In this document: piece by piece, positions 1 through 8,560 of the stretch
Layout: every line of letters starts with the position of its first letter
Position numbering within the stretch: the stretch's first letter is position 1
DNA from: Bacteroidota bacterium
Lineage (GTDB): Bacteria; Bacteroidota; Bacteroidia; Bacteroidales; F082
Assembly: GCA_023396415.1 (NCBI GenBank)
Contig: JAEWWJ010000077.1
Coordinates: 1-39,110 of the forward strand
Reading direction: 5' to 3'
Length of the DNA: 39,110 bases
Notes under the pieces: model-generated
Told to the model about the DNA's origin: nothing
Databases searched by the model: none
What the model saw: the letters and a program-made list of their open reading frames with translations, nothing else
Program-made: the position numbers and the translations under genes

Positions 1-870
1 GCTTTAGATCATGTGTTGCTGCACGGCCCTCCGGGTTTGGGCAAAACCACCCTTTCGCACATCATCGCCAACGAGCTGGGCGTTAATCTAAAACTTACTT
101 CAGGACCTGTTTTGGACAAGCCGGGCGATTTGGCCGGACTACTTACCAATTTGGAGCCCAATGATGTTTTGTTTATTGACGAAATACATCGGCTGAGCCC
201 GGTTGTGGAAGAATATCTGTATTCGGCCATGGAAGATTACAAAATTGACATCATGATTGAAACAGGCCCCAACGCCCGTTCGGTACAAATCGCCTTGAAT
301 CATTTTACCCTTATTGGTGCCACAACACGTTCGGGTTTACTGACCTCACCACTGCGCTCTCGCTTTGGTATTACTTCAAGATTAGAGTATTACGATGCTA
401 AAATTCTTTCAGGTATTGTAAAACGTTCAGCTGCTATCCTTCGTGTGCCTACGCAAGACGAAGCTGCTTTCGAGATTGCCCGCCGAAGCCGTGGAACGCC
501 GCGTATTGCCAACCTTTTGCTTCGACGGGTGCGCGACTTTGCCCAAATCAAAGGCAACGGAACCATTGATATAGAAATTGCCCGTTATGCTTTAGCGGCC
601 CTTCATGTAGATCAGCATGGGCTGGATGAGATGGACAACCGTATCTTGAGTACAATCATTGATAAATTCAAGGGCGGCCCCGTTGGCATCACTACCATTG
701 CTACCGCCGTGGGCGAAGAAAGCGGAACCATTGAAGAGGTGTATGAACCCTTTTTGATTCAGGAAGGTTATTTGATGCGCACCCCTCGCGGAAGGGAAGC
801 CACAGAATTGGCTTACAAGCACCTCGGAAAAATTAAGCATCCCAGTCAGGGGAATTTATTTGACAGTTAG
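1..870 (+). CDS. ruvB: Holliday junction branch-migration ATPase RuvB (5' end cut by window)
   Basis: RuvB is the hexameric AAA+ motor that drives Holliday-junction branch migration with RuvA and RuvC in the cytoplasm. The frame is open from base 1, so the N-terminal part lies outside; about 289 residues are visible of a usual ~340. Visible features are the Walker A motif (GPPGLGKTT), just inside the window, the Walker B region (VLFIDEIHRL), sensor 1 (LIGATTRSG), the arginine-finger region (SPLRSRFG), the sensor 2 stretch (RGTPRIANLLLRR), and the C-terminal winged helix ending PRGREATELAYKHLG. The GTG at base 13 is an internal valine codon, not a start. The gene converges on the outer-membrane protein at 916 with a 45-bp gap that has no clear terminator. 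Identification rests on near-continuous family similarity. Confidence 0.97.
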   Translation, partial: ALDHVLLHGPPGLGKTTLSHIIANELGVNLKLTSGPVLDKPGDLAGLLTNLEPNDVLFIDEIHRLSPVVEEYLYSAMEDYKIDIMIETGPNARSVQIALNHFTLIGATTRSGLLTSPLRSRFGITSRLEYYDAKILSGIVKRSAAILRVPTQDEAAFEIARRSRGTPRIANLLLRRVRDFAQIKGNGTIDIEIARYALAALHVDQHGLDEMDNRILSTIIDKFKGGPVGITTIATAVGEESGTIEEVYEPFLIQEGYLMRTPRGREATELAYKHLGKIKHPSQGNLFDS

Positions 871-915
871 CTTCTTACATAAGCACATAAAGCAGCTTGT
901 TTTAGTATTTCATGC

Positions 916-1557
916 TTACATCCGAAACAGCAAACCTACACTGATGACATCATTGTAGGCGCCATAAGCAGTGCCATAACGACGAACATTAAGCGGAACG
1001 CTGTTTTTACGTAACGATGAAATAGAATTTAATGATCGGATGGTAGCTACCCAACGATCGTTCAAATAATACTGAACACCTATCACCGTGTTTACATTCA
1101 TTTTCTGCCATACCTCGCCTTGATCGTTGATTTGGTCATTGATTTTTTCTGTATATCCCGCCAAAAAATCAAAACTCACCCCGGCTTCAAACACCAAAGG
1201 CTTCAAATGGTATTGCAACACCAAAGGTAACTCCACATAGTTGAGGCGCAAGAGATAGCTATAGGAGTCTAATTGATCGGGATTTAACTTTTGAGCTGAG
1301 CCTTTTTGGATAAAGGCCAAATCCATTTGAACACTCCATGTTGGCTGCCATTGGTATTGTGCAAAAAATCCGGCATTGATGCCTGCTTTGTTAAATCCCG
1401 ACAGGCCATCGCCAGCAATTTGCGACACAACAGCAGCAGCCTTAACGCCTCCATTGAAGGTTTGCGCACTCAGCGTGGTGGCCAGCACCATAAGTGGTAG
1501 CATGAGGAGTAAAACAGTGGTTTTTGTATTCAAGAAAGTCGGTATAATATTCATCAT
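916..1557 (-). CDS. PorT-like outer-membrane beta-barrel protein
   Basis: A 213-residue protein with an N-terminal signal peptide (about residues 1-31, cleavage after SAQ), followed by alternating beta strands rich in Tyr, Leu and Gly and ending in an aromatic-Arg-Met terminus (GLLFRM). This matches the small 'outer membrane beta-barrel / porin family' proteins (PorT-like, PF13568 type) that are common in Bacteroidota. Its function is unknown; a cargo or transport role cannot be read from the sequence. I chose the ATG-ATG pair at 1557/1554, which lies 4 nt after the stop of the upstream gene. A longer reading to 1587 would start with a non-ATG codon inside that gene. It is probably the last gene of the operon starting at 2753. 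Confidence 0.8.
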   Translation of the reverse strand: MMNIIPTFLNTKTTVLLLMLPLMVLATTLSAQTFNGGVKAAAVVSQIAGDGLSGFNKAGINAGFFAQYQWQPTWSVQMDLAFIQKGSAQKLNPDQLDSYSYLLRLNYVELPLVLQYHLKPLVFEAGVSFDFLAGYTEKINDQINDQGEVWQKMNVNTVIGVQYYLNDRWVATIRSLNSISSLRKNSVPLNVRRYGTAYGAYNDVISVGLLFRM

Positions 1558-1561
1558 ATCG

Positions 1562-1960
1562 CTAAAATTGTTTTTTATGGTAATCAAAAGTTTGTTGTTC
1601 GCGCCATTCGCGAATGCGGACAGCTACAACCAAAAATATTTCCAATTGGGCTTTTGTAAGCCATTCAATGGAGGATTGTTGTTGATTTACAGCACCGGCA
1701 AGATGAAAATAGGCTTCAAAACCATGTTGCAACAACCATGATGCAGCTTTGGTTTGGTTATCAATGGTTCCGTCAATGGCAGCAAAATGAAAAAAATGAT
1801 GTTTCATCAGCCATGCCAGAGCCTCCTCGCTGCCTTTAATGGCACTGCTTAGGGCGGCCAATTCGGGATAACCATTGTGCAACAGCCATTGATGAAATTG
1901 ATCTTTATCGCCAAAAGTTTCAGCAAAAGCCATCCATATTTCTACTGCATATTGCTTCAT
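1562..1960 (-). CDS. Small protein made of 25-residue Trp-Leu repeats, function unknown
   Basis: I do not recognise a named family. The 132-residue protein (from ATG 1960) contains three consecutive units of exactly 25 residues, each starting with Trp-Leu (residues 25-49, 50-74, 75-99), plus a partial fourth unit (WLTKAQ) from residue 100. No signal peptide or membrane segment is visible, so it is probably cytosolic. The spacing suggests an alpha-helical hairpin repeat of ankyrin-like kind. ATG 1960 leaves a 13-nt gap after the radical SAM stop at 1974; a longer version from ATG 2038 would overlap that gene by about 65 nt and is less likely. It sits between the radical SAM gene and the barrel gene, with very short spacers on both sides. 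Confidence 0.65.
   Translation of the reverse strand: MKQYAVEIWMAFAETFGDKDQFHQWLLHNGYPELAALSSAIKGSEEALAWLMKHHFFHFAAIDGTIDNQTKAASWLLQHGFEAYFHLAGAVNQQQSSIEWLTKAQLEIFLVVAVRIREWREQQTFDYHKKQF
1664..1888 (-). repeat. Three in-frame 25-codon repeats
   Basis: This is the coding stretch for residues 25-99 of the small protein at 1562-1960. Each unit begins with Trp-Leu, has a basic/His position near residues 4-5, an aromatic or aliphatic core near residues 7-13 and a polar stretch near residues 19-22. The period is exactly 25 residues in all three units, although identity between units is low. The repeat is therefore visible at protein level only, which points to an old duplication. Confidence 0.7.
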
Positions 1961-1973
1961 TCGTTGTTGTGGT

Positions 1974-2753
1974 TTAGGCAAAAACCTCTGCTTCGATGCC
2001 AAGGTTGCGCACTCTTGCAGCAATGGCTTCAAGTTCATTTTCACTCACTCTCACCAATCCTGATGCCGGTGTATCGCGCTCAATGGCATACACCATCACT
2101 TTTTTTGGTTTCACTTGAAGCAGGACATTGAGCCATGCACTCACTTCATCATGGGTTGTGTTGTCAATAGAGATGCCTTTGTGTTGCCCTCGAAGAAAAA
2201 GACTTTGAATCACAAAATTTCCATCAAATCGTTTGAGCTGTTCTATATAATCATCTAATTTAAAAGCCTTTAATGGTAAATTGATAGCACTAATCGTAGC
2301 TGCGGTTCCGCCATCGAGTTTTAAAAGACTATTGTCCACACGCAACAAAGCGGCAAACACCTCCTCTTTATGCAACATGCTGCCGTTGGTGAGTACGCTC
2401 ACTTTTGCTTTAGAGGCATACTTTTCGCGTAAATTGAGGGTACTGTCAACTATTTGGGCAAATTGCGGGTGGATACACGGCTCGCCATTTCCGGCAAAAG
2501 TGATACTGTCGGGCTCAAGTTCAGTGCCTTGCAAAGCGATGAGCTTGTTTTCGAGGGCCAGTTCAAAATCGGGCAAAGTGGGCAATTGCCGCGATTGAAT
2601 GGATTTATTGGTGGTCCATCCGCATTCACAATAAATGCAATTGAAACTGCACATTTTTCGATGTGTTGGCAAGAGGTTGATACCGAGAGACACCCCAAGA
2701 CGGCGGCTTTTCACCGGCCCAAAAATCATTTCATCAAACAAAAAAACTGACAT
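1974..2753 (-). CDS. Radical SAM family protein
   Basis: A 259-residue radical SAM enzyme. The [4Fe-4S] cluster motif CxxxCxxC is at residues 35-42 (CSFNCIYC), with a further Cys at 44. It is preceded by a conserved N-terminal block (IFGPVKSRRLGVSLGIN) typical of the COG0731-like Fe-S oxidoreductase group. Glycine-rich and substrate-region motifs follow (FAGNGEPCIHPQF, VLTNGS, LKLDGG). The substrate is unknown. ATG 2753 is chosen because homologues of this type begin at this position; the frame extends to a TTG at 2771 that overlaps the promoter box. It appears to be the first gene of a short operon with the repeat protein and the barrel protein. Confidence 0.85.
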   Translation of the reverse strand: MSVFLFDEMIFGPVKSRRLGVSLGINLLPTHRKMCSFNCIYCECGWTTNKSIQSRQLPTLPDFELALENKLIALQGTELEPDSITFAGNGEPCIHPQFAQIVDSTLNLREKYASKAKVSVLTNGSMLHKEEVFAALLRVDNSLLKLDGGTAATISAINLPLKAFKLDDYIEQLKRFDGNFVIQSLFLRGQHKGISIDNTTHDEVSAWLNVLLQVKPKKVMVYAIERDTPASGLVRVSENELEAIAARVRNLGIEAEVFA

Positions 2754-2768
2754 TTTTTCTCTTTTTGG

Positions 2769-2776
2769 CAAAAATA
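2769..2776 (-). promoter_or_regulatory. TATTTTTG -7 promoter box for the radical SAM gene
   Basis: An exact match to the Bacteroidota -7 consensus TAnnTTTG, 15 bp upstream of ATG 2753. No clear -33 TTTG at the right distance. It implies a short leader and argues against the longer TTG start. Confidence 0.4.
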
Positions 2777-2859
2777 AGGAAACGCCCTGAATAAGGCAGC
2801 ACCATTATGTTAAGGGTAAAAAAACCAATTCAAGCAATTTCAGTTTGACAATGCCATTT

Positions 2860-4719
2860 TTAAAACCGCAATTGCTGTTTCAACTTCAATTGATTTTCAA
2901 TCTTGGTCATCAGTTCATTTTTGTTGATGGGTTTGGCAATGTAATCATCGAAACCGGCATCAAGAAAACGTTCTCTGTCGCCGGCCATGGCATAGGCCGT
3001 TTGGGCAATAAAGGGAACATGCTTATAATCATTAAACTGACTGCGGATGTGCTGCATTAATTTAATCCCGTCCCAGGGTGCAGGCAAGTTGATGTCGAAG
3101 AGCATCACCTGAAAAACTTGCTTGTTTTTATAGCGCTCGCTTACTATGCTTAAGGTTTCGTTTCCATCAGCAACGAGGGTGACTGTTCCCACTTTCTCCA
3201 ACATTTTTTCCAAAACCAAGCGGTTCATACGATCGTCCTCCACCACAAAAATGTCCAGCGCATCATATTCAGGCGCGTTGGCCATGGGTTTATTCCAAAT
3301 TTTGCGACCTTCTTCGCCTTCTCCGGTCTCAACCGGTAAAAAAACGGACACTGTTGTGCCCACATTTCTTTTTGATGCAATTTCGATACGGGCGTGCATC
3401 AAATCCAACAATTTTTTTGCTAATGGCAGTCCCAAACCAGCGCCTTGGTATTGACGGCCATATCCAGAACTTTCCTGCCTAAAAGCTTCAAAAAGATAGT
3501 GCATATAGGCATCGTCCATTCCAACGCCGGTATCTTTCACGCGTGCAACAACGGCCTTTTCGTTGGGGTCATAAACGGCAGAAATAGTAACGAAACCGAC
3601 TTCTGTGTATTTTACGGCATTGTCAATAAGAATATGAAACACCCGCATCAGCTTAGCGCTGTCGGCCATCACCAACGGGAGATCGCTGACTTTAGCTTTG
3701 AACTTGAGTCCTTTCTCGTTGGCGGTAAACACCATTGATTCACACACTTTTTCGACAATATGTCCCACATCGCAAGCCTGAAACTGCACATTGACTTCGT
3801 TGGCTTGAATCAAGCTGATTTCGATGATGTTGTTGATTAAATTCAGCAAGCGATCGCCACTTTGCTGAATGCCGGAGGCGTAGTCGTAAAGTTCTTTGTT
3901 TTCGAGCATGGCCAGTTCTGTTTCCAAGAGACTCGAAAAACCTATAATCCCATTTAAAGGTGTCCTAATTTCGTGGCTCATATTCGAGAGGAAAGCATTT
4001 TTTAAATAACTGGCATCTTTAAAACGTTTCAAGGTTTTTTTGAGCTCCACATCTTTGGCTCTGGTTTGTTGCAGCTGTTCATCCAATTCGGCTGTACTTT
4101 CTTTAATGTTATTCTCAAGTTGCTGCCGCTGATGGTCAAGCTCGAGTTGAAAACTGCCATAATTGGCTTGCGTGAGGCTGTATTTTTTTCTCAGCCTGTC
4201 GCTGAAATAGAGCAAGAAAACAAGTCCACCAAAAAACAATAAAACACTAAATACCAAAACTCCTCGCCATAAGATAGCCGAACGAAGAGTGAAAGGAGAT
4301 GGCTTTTGGTTTTGAGGGGGCAAAACTGTCAGCTGTAAGCCTGAATCCGCATATTGTGTTTGTTTTAAATACGCTGCCTGTCGGATCAACTGCAAGGATG
4401 AATCCATTTGGTTTTGCGCCTTTAACACCTCTGCAAGCAGAAATCGCGCTCGGGCCTGGGCATCGGAAAGCTGCAAGGCATCAGCAAGTTGCTTGTATTG
4501 GTTAAGATATTTAAGTGAAAGTTCAGGAGAAAAACCTTGGGTAAACCGATACAATTGAAACAACAACTCAGGTTTATCGGCGCTATCAGCTTGAGCCAGG
4601 GTTTGCTCCAAACTGTCAACCAACATCACTTGACGCGTGCTTTGGCCCTGAACCACGATTGAACCCCAGCCCAACAGCAAGATGAAAAAAAAACGAGCAT
4701 GGCTGAAACCTATTGGCAT
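2860..4719 (-). CDS. Membrane hybrid sensor histidine kinase with C-terminal receiver domain
   Basis: A 619-residue hybrid kinase. Order of parts: signal peptide (about 1-25), a helical extracytoplasmic region (about 26-145), one transmembrane segment (about 147-172), a coiled coil (about 180-235), HisKA with the phospho-accepting His249 (SHEIRTPLNG), then HATPase with N-box Asn367 (IDNAVKYT), G1 (DTGVGM, 396-401) and G2 (GAGLGL). The C-terminal receiver domain (about 488-615) has acidic pocket EDD, phospho-acceptor Asp542 (LFDINLP) and Lys596 (AKPI). No DNA-binding output domain is attached and no partner regulator is adjacent, so the signal presumably passes to an unlinked protein or acts through intramolecular phosphate transfer. 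Its stimulus is unknown. It is separated from the downstream radical SAM gene by 106 bp with its own promoter box. Confidence 0.93.
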   Translation of the reverse strand: MPIGFSHARFFFILLLGWGSIVVQGQSTRQVMLVDSLEQTLAQADSADKPELLFQLYRFTQGFSPELSLKYLNQYKQLADALQLSDAQARARFLLAEVLKAQNQMDSSLQLIRQAAYLKQTQYADSGLQLTVLPPQNQKPSPFTLRSAILWRGVLVFSVLLFFGGLVFLLYFSDRLRKKYSLTQANYGSFQLELDHQRQQLENNIKESTAELDEQLQQTRAKDVELKKTLKRFKDASYLKNAFLSNMSHEIRTPLNGIIGFSSLLETELAMLENKELYDYASGIQQSGDRLLNLINNIIEISLIQANEVNVQFQACDVGHIVEKVCESMVFTANEKGLKFKAKVSDLPLVMADSAKLMRVFHILIDNAVKYTEVGFVTISAVYDPNEKAVVARVKDTGVGMDDAYMHYLFEAFRQESSGYGRQYQGAGLGLPLAKKLLDLMHARIEIASKRNVGTTVSVFLPVETGEGEEGRKIWNKPMANAPEYDALDIFVVEDDRMNRLVLEKMLEKVGTVTLVADGNETLSIVSERYKNKQVFQVMLFDINLPAPWDGIKLMQHIRSQFNDYKHVPFIAQTAYAMAGDRERFLDAGFDDYIAKPINKNELMTKIENQLKLKQQLRF

Positions 4720-4749
4720 GTTTGCGTGTTATTTTATTCGTTTTCAAGG

Positions 4750-4780
4750 CAAAGGTAATCGAAACTCGAGTGAAATCAAA
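4750..4780 (-). promoter_or_regulatory. Full-consensus promoter of the hybrid kinase
   Basis: On the minus strand this reads TTTG-N19-TACCTTTG (-33 element at 4777-4780, -7 element at 4750-4757), an exact match to the Bacteroidota housekeeping promoter. The predicted leader to ATG 4719 is about 25 nt. Confidence 0.7.
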
Positions 4781-4834
4781 AAGAAAATCAATGACTATAA
4801 CAAGGGTTTTTTAAAGCGGTGAACAAAACATCAA

Positions 4835-4846
4835 CCTCTCGAGAGG
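4835..4846. promoter_or_regulatory. 12-bp perfect palindrome upstream of accC
   Basis: CCTCTCGAGAGG, a perfect 12-bp palindrome lying between the divergent kinase and carboxylase genes. It could be an operator for either side. No regulator can be named. Confidence 0.3.
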
Positions 4847-4919
4847 CAACTTCCGTGCTTAAATTTATTCAGTCTAAATTATCATATCTAAGATTTTGAC
4901 TACATTTACACGCTTTTTT

Positions 4920-4937
4920 TTGTGTATAATAACACAA
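4920..4937. promoter_or_regulatory. Inverted repeat in the carboxylase leader
   Basis: TTGTGT-N6-ACACAA, perfect 6-bp half-sites around ATAATA, ending 23 bp before the accC ATG. It is 11 bp downstream of a one-mismatch -7 box (TACATTTA, 4901-4908), so it would lie at or just after the transcription start, where a repressor could act. This is inference only. Confidence 0.35.
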
Positions 4938-4960
4938 GCAAACACACTAAAACTAAATCT

Positions 4961-6469
4961 ATGATTAAGAAAGTACTCGTAGCCAATAGAGGAGAAATTG
5001 CCATTAGGGTGATGCGTTCGTGCCGAGAGATGGGTCTTCAAACCGTTGCGGTTTATTCTGAAGCCGACCGCAAATCCATGCACGTTCGCTATGCTGATGA
5101 TGCCTACCCCATTGGGCCTGCCCCTTCAGCCGACAGCTATTTGCGAATGGACAGAATCATCGAAGCTGCAAAGCTCTCCGGTGCCGATGCCATTCACCCC
5201 GGATATGGATTTTTATCGGAAAATGCCCGATTTGCAGAGCTTTGCCAAAAAGAAGGTATTATATTTATCGGCCCCTCGCCTTATGCCATCAGCACCATGG
5301 GCGATAAAATTACCGCCCGTAAAACGATGATTGCAGCCGGTGTGCCGGTTGTACCCGGAACAACAGAACCTATCCGCGATATTAAAAAAGCCATCGAGGT
5401 AATCAAGGAAATTGGCCTGCCGGTGATGATTAAAGCCAGTGCCGGTGGGGGTGGTAAAGGGATGCGCTTGGTAAAAAAAGAAGAAGATATTGTTAACGCC
5501 GTAAGTGGTGCACGTTCGGAAGCCAAATCGGCTTTTGGCGATGATGCCGTGTATATTGAAAAGTATATTCAATCGCCACACCACATTGAGTTTCAAATTC
5601 TTGGCGATCAACATGGCAATATAGTCCACCTGTTTGAACGCGAATGTTCGGTGCAGCGCCGACACCAAAAAGTGGTCGAAGAAACACCCTCGCCCATTAT
5701 GACCCAAAAAGTGCGCATGGAAATGGGTGCCGCCGCCGTTGCAGCTGCTAAAGCTGTTAGTTATTATGGTGCCGGAACCATCGAATTTATTGTTGACGAC
5801 AACCTCAACTATTATTTTCTTGAAATGAACACCCGTCTGCAGGTGGAGCATCCCATCACCGAAAGGGTGGTAGGCGTTGATCTGGTAAAACAGCAAATCA
5901 ACATTGCCAACGGGCTACCGTTATCCTTTAAACAAGAAGATTTGAGGCAGTTCGGTCATGCCATAGAGGTACGTATTTATGCCGAAGATCCTGACAATAA
6001 CTTCATGCCGTCGCCCGGCATCATCAAGCACATCACTGAGCCTCTGGGCTTGGGTGTTCGCCACGATGGATATGCTTATGTTGGATATGAAATTCCGATT
6101 TATTATGATCCCATGATATCGAAACTCATTATTTGGGCCGAAACCCGTCAGGAAGCCATCGCGCGCCTCAAACGGGCTTTGTATGCCTATAAAATTACAG
6201 GTGTAAAAACGTCAATTCCATATCTGCACAGGATTTTAGAAGTTCCTGATTTCGTCGAAGGCCGATATACAACGCATTTCATCGAAGAAAACCAACAATA
6301 CCTCCAACCACGCGTAAACTGTACCGACACCTGCATGGATGTGGCAGCCATCACCGCCTTTGTTGATTACATCACCAAACTCGACAAACTCCAACCCAAC
6401 AAAGCCCAAAAGCACTTGGGCAACAACTGGAAGGATTTGGGCAGAAAACGTTCGGTACTCCGCTATTAA
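4961..6469 (+). CDS. accC: Biotin carboxylase subunit of acyl-CoA (propionyl-CoA) carboxylase
   Basis: This subunit carboxylates the biotin of the carrier protein using ATP and bicarbonate. The 502-residue protein has the biotin-carboxylase N-domain (VLVANRGEIAIRV), an ATP-grasp glycine loop GGGGKG (162-167), the block ERECSVQRRHQK, and the catalytic EMNTRLQVEH (288-297). The C-domain ends with an extension of about 50 residues beyond the ~450 residues of E. coli AccC. ATG 4961 is chosen because it starts the conserved MIKKVLVANRGE block; an upstream GTG at 4922 falls in the inverted repeat. It is followed 18 nt later by a biotin carrier and then a carboxyltransferase, so the substrate is more likely propionyl-CoA than acetyl-CoA. 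Confidence 0.93.
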   Translation: MIKKVLVANRGEIAIRVMRSCREMGLQTVAVYSEADRKSMHVRYADDAYPIGPAPSADSYLRMDRIIEAAKLSGADAIHPGYGFLSENARFAELCQKEGIIFIGPSPYAISTMGDKITARKTMIAAGVPVVPGTTEPIRDIKKAIEVIKEIGLPVMIKASAGGGGKGMRLVKKEEDIVNAVSGARSEAKSAFGDDAVYIEKYIQSPHHIEFQILGDQHGNIVHLFERECSVQRRHQKVVEETPSPIMTQKVRMEMGAAAVAAAKAVSYYGAGTIEFIVDDNLNYYFLEMNTRLQVEHPITERVVGVDLVKQQINIANGLPLSFKQEDLRQFGHAIEVRIYAEDPDNNFMPSPGIIKHITEPLGLGVRHDGYAYVGYEIPIYYDPMISKLIIWAETRQEAIARLKRALYAYKITGVKTSIPYLHRILEVPDFVEGRYTTHFIEENQQYLQPRVNCTDTCMDVAAITAFVDYITKLDKLQPNKAQKHLGNNWKDLGRKRSVLRY

Positions 6470-6487
6470 TCAGAAAATAAACATATT

Positions 6488-6994
6488 ATGTCATACGAAG
6501 TAAAAATCAACGAACGTATTTCTACCATTGAAGTGTTGAGCCGAGATGGAAGCTCGTTTCAAATTGCCATTGACAAAAAGGTTTACGAGCTCGACATTGC
6601 TGAGGTTGAACAAGGCGTTTATAGCATTTTGCTCAACAACAAATCATACAATATCGAGCTTGTTGAAGGCAAAAACAGCAAGTCATATACAGTGAATACC
6701 CTATATGAAACTTTTGGGGTTGAAATCATTGATGCTGAAGCCAAATATTTGATGAACCGCAAGAAAGACGATGGCGAAGATGCCAACACCATTTCTTCGC
6801 CCATGCCCGGTAAAGTGGTAAAAATCCTCTTCAAAGAAGGAGATACTGTAATGGCCGGTGAAACAGTCATCATAGTTTCGGCCATGAAAATGGAAAGCGA
6901 GTACAAGGTAAAAAAAGAACGCATTATCAAACGTATCTTGGTAAAAGAAGGCGATACCGTAAACGGCGACCAGCCCATGGTCATCTTTGAATAA
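6488..6994 (+). CDS. Biotin carboxyl carrier protein of acyl-CoA carboxylase
   Basis: A 168-residue protein that carries biotin between the two flanking enzymes. The C-terminal biotinyl domain (about 98-168) contains the canonical AMKM motif with the biotinylated Lys134, preceded by SPMPGKVVKI. The N-terminal ~90 residues are beta-rich and resemble the BT-type linker that joins carboxylase and biotin domains in single-chain propionyl-CoA carboxylase alpha subunits. This pattern suggests a PccA-like chain divided into two genes. The start at ATG 6488 follows accC by 18 nt; the stop at 6994 is 22 nt before the next ATG. Confidence 0.92.
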   Translation: MSYEVKINERISTIEVLSRDGSSFQIAIDKKVYELDIAEVEQGVYSILLNNKSYNIELVEGKNSKSYTVNTLYETFGVEIIDAEAKYLMNRKKDDGEDANTISSPMPGKVVKILFKEGDTVMAGETVIIVSAMKMESEYKVKKERIIKRILVKEGDTVNGDQPMVIFE

Positions 6995-7016
6995 TCACAT
7001 CGAAAAAAATAAAAAC

Positions 7017-8552
7017 ATGTCATTAGCAGATAAATTCAAACTTTTAGAAGAGAACAACCGCTTAGCCGAATTGGGCGGAGGCGAAGACCGCATTGCAAAA
7101 CAGCATGATGCAGGCCGACTCACTGCAAGGGAACGCCTCTTAGCCTTGCTCGATCCCGGCACTTTCGTGGAAGTGGATAAATTTGTAACCCACCGTGCCA
7201 CCGATTTCGATATGGACAAACAAAAATTTTTGGGCGATGGAGTGGTTACCGGTTACGGCAAAATTGATGGCCGATTAATTTACGTTTTTGCACAAGATTT
7301 CACTGTTTTTGGCGGTTCGCTCAGCCGCGCCAATGCCGACAAAATTGTTAAAATCATGGATTTAGCAATGAAGATGGGCGCTCCTGTAATCGGATTAAAT
7401 GATTCGGGTGGTGCGCGCATTCAAGAAGGTGTGGAAAGTTTAGGTGGCTATGCCGATATTTTTTACCGCAACGTGCTGTCATCAGGCGTAATCCCACAAA
7501 TATCAGCCATTTTGGGCCCATGCGCCGGTGGTGCCGTTTATTCTCCGGCCATCACCGACTTTATTATGATGGTGAAAGACACCTCTTATATGTTTGTTAC
7601 CGGCCCTGATGTCATCAAAACCGTTACCCATGAAGAGGTTACCAAAGAAGACCTCGGTGGCGCCATGACACACAACAGCAAAAGCGGCGTAGCGCACCTG
7701 TTGGCCGAAGACGATAGCCAAGCCATGATGATGATTCGGGAGCTGATGAGTTTTCTTCCCTCAAACAATATGGAAGACCCACCGGTAAAGGCTTGCACCG
7801 ACAACATCTACCGCGAAGAGGACAGCCTCGACAGCATCGTTCCCGACGACCCTAACAAACCTTACGATATGCACGAAATCATCACTAAGGTGGTGGATGA
7901 GCATAACTTCTTTGAAATTCAACCTTATTACGCCAAAAATATTATCATTGGTTTTGCCCGTATGGCCGGCAAGCCTGTTGGAATTGTTGCCAACCAACCT
8001 GCCAATTTGGCTGGAGTTCTCGATATTGACAGCTCCATTAAAGCAGCACGTTTTGTTCGCTTTTGCGACGCTTTTAACATTCCGCTCATCACTTTTGAAG
8101 ACGTTCCGGGATTTTTACCCGGCACTGTTCAAGAATTTGGAGGCATCATCAAACATGGAGCCAAACTTCTCTACGCCTTTGCTGAGGCTACTGTTCCAAA
8201 AATCACGATCATCACCCGTAAAGCATATGGTGGAGCTTACGATGTGATGTCGAGCAAACACATTGGTGCCGATATGAATTTTGCATATCCCACAGCAGAA
8301 ATTGCCGTGATGGGCCCCGAAGGTGCTGTTAACATCATCTATAAGAATAAGTTAGATGAGAAAGAGCGCCAAGCAGCCATTGACGATTACCGCAAACGTT
8401 TTGCCAGTCCTTACAAAGCAGCGGCGTTGGGCTTTATTGACGAGATCATCTATCCTCGTCAAACGCGTACCAAATTGATCCAAGCTTTGGAAATGACCCA
8501 AAACAAAGTGAAAGCCAATCCTTCTAAGAAACATGGCAATATTCCACTTTAG
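7017..8552 (+). CDS. pccB: Acyl-CoA carboxylase carboxyltransferase (propionyl-CoA carboxylase beta / MmdA type)
   Basis: This subunit transfers the carboxyl group from biotin to an acyl-CoA, most likely propionyl-CoA to give methylmalonyl-CoA. The 511-residue length equals the full PccB/MmdA family. Motifs include the N-terminal RLTARERLLALLDPG, the first oxyanion region (GLNDSGGARIQEGV), GPCAGGAVYSPA, and the C-terminal half blocks DVPGFLPG and RKAYGGAYDVM. ATG 7017 opens the family-typical MSLADKFKLLEE; an upstream in-frame TTG (6987) overlaps the carrier gene. The same family includes sodium-pumping methylmalonyl-CoA decarboxylase alpha subunits, but no membrane subunits (MmdB/C/D) are present here, which favours a soluble carboxylase. 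Confidence 0.92.
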   Translation: MSLADKFKLLEENNRLAELGGGEDRIAKQHDAGRLTARERLLALLDPGTFVEVDKFVTHRATDFDMDKQKFLGDGVVTGYGKIDGRLIYVFAQDFTVFGGSLSRANADKIVKIMDLAMKMGAPVIGLNDSGGARIQEGVESLGGYADIFYRNVLSSGVIPQISAILGPCAGGAVYSPAITDFIMMVKDTSYMFVTGPDVIKTVTHEEVTKEDLGGAMTHNSKSGVAHLLAEDDSQAMMMIRELMSFLPSNNMEDPPVKACTDNIYREEDSLDSIVPDDPNKPYDMHEIITKVVDEHNFFEIQPYYAKNIIIGFARMAGKPVGIVANQPANLAGVLDIDSSIKAARFVRFCDAFNIPLITFEDVPGFLPGTVQEFGGIIKHGAKLLYAFAEATVPKITIITRKAYGGAYDVMSSKHIGADMNFAYPTAEIAVMGPEGAVNIIYKNKLDEKERQAAIDDYRKRFASPYKAAALGFIDEIIYPRQTRTKLIQALEMTQNKVKANPSKKHGNIPL

Positions 8553-8560
8553 GACTCTAT

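Noticed and set aside
5213..5896. 227-codon open frame antisense to accC
   Set aside because: Shadow of the highly conserved biotin carboxylase; no recognisable domain.
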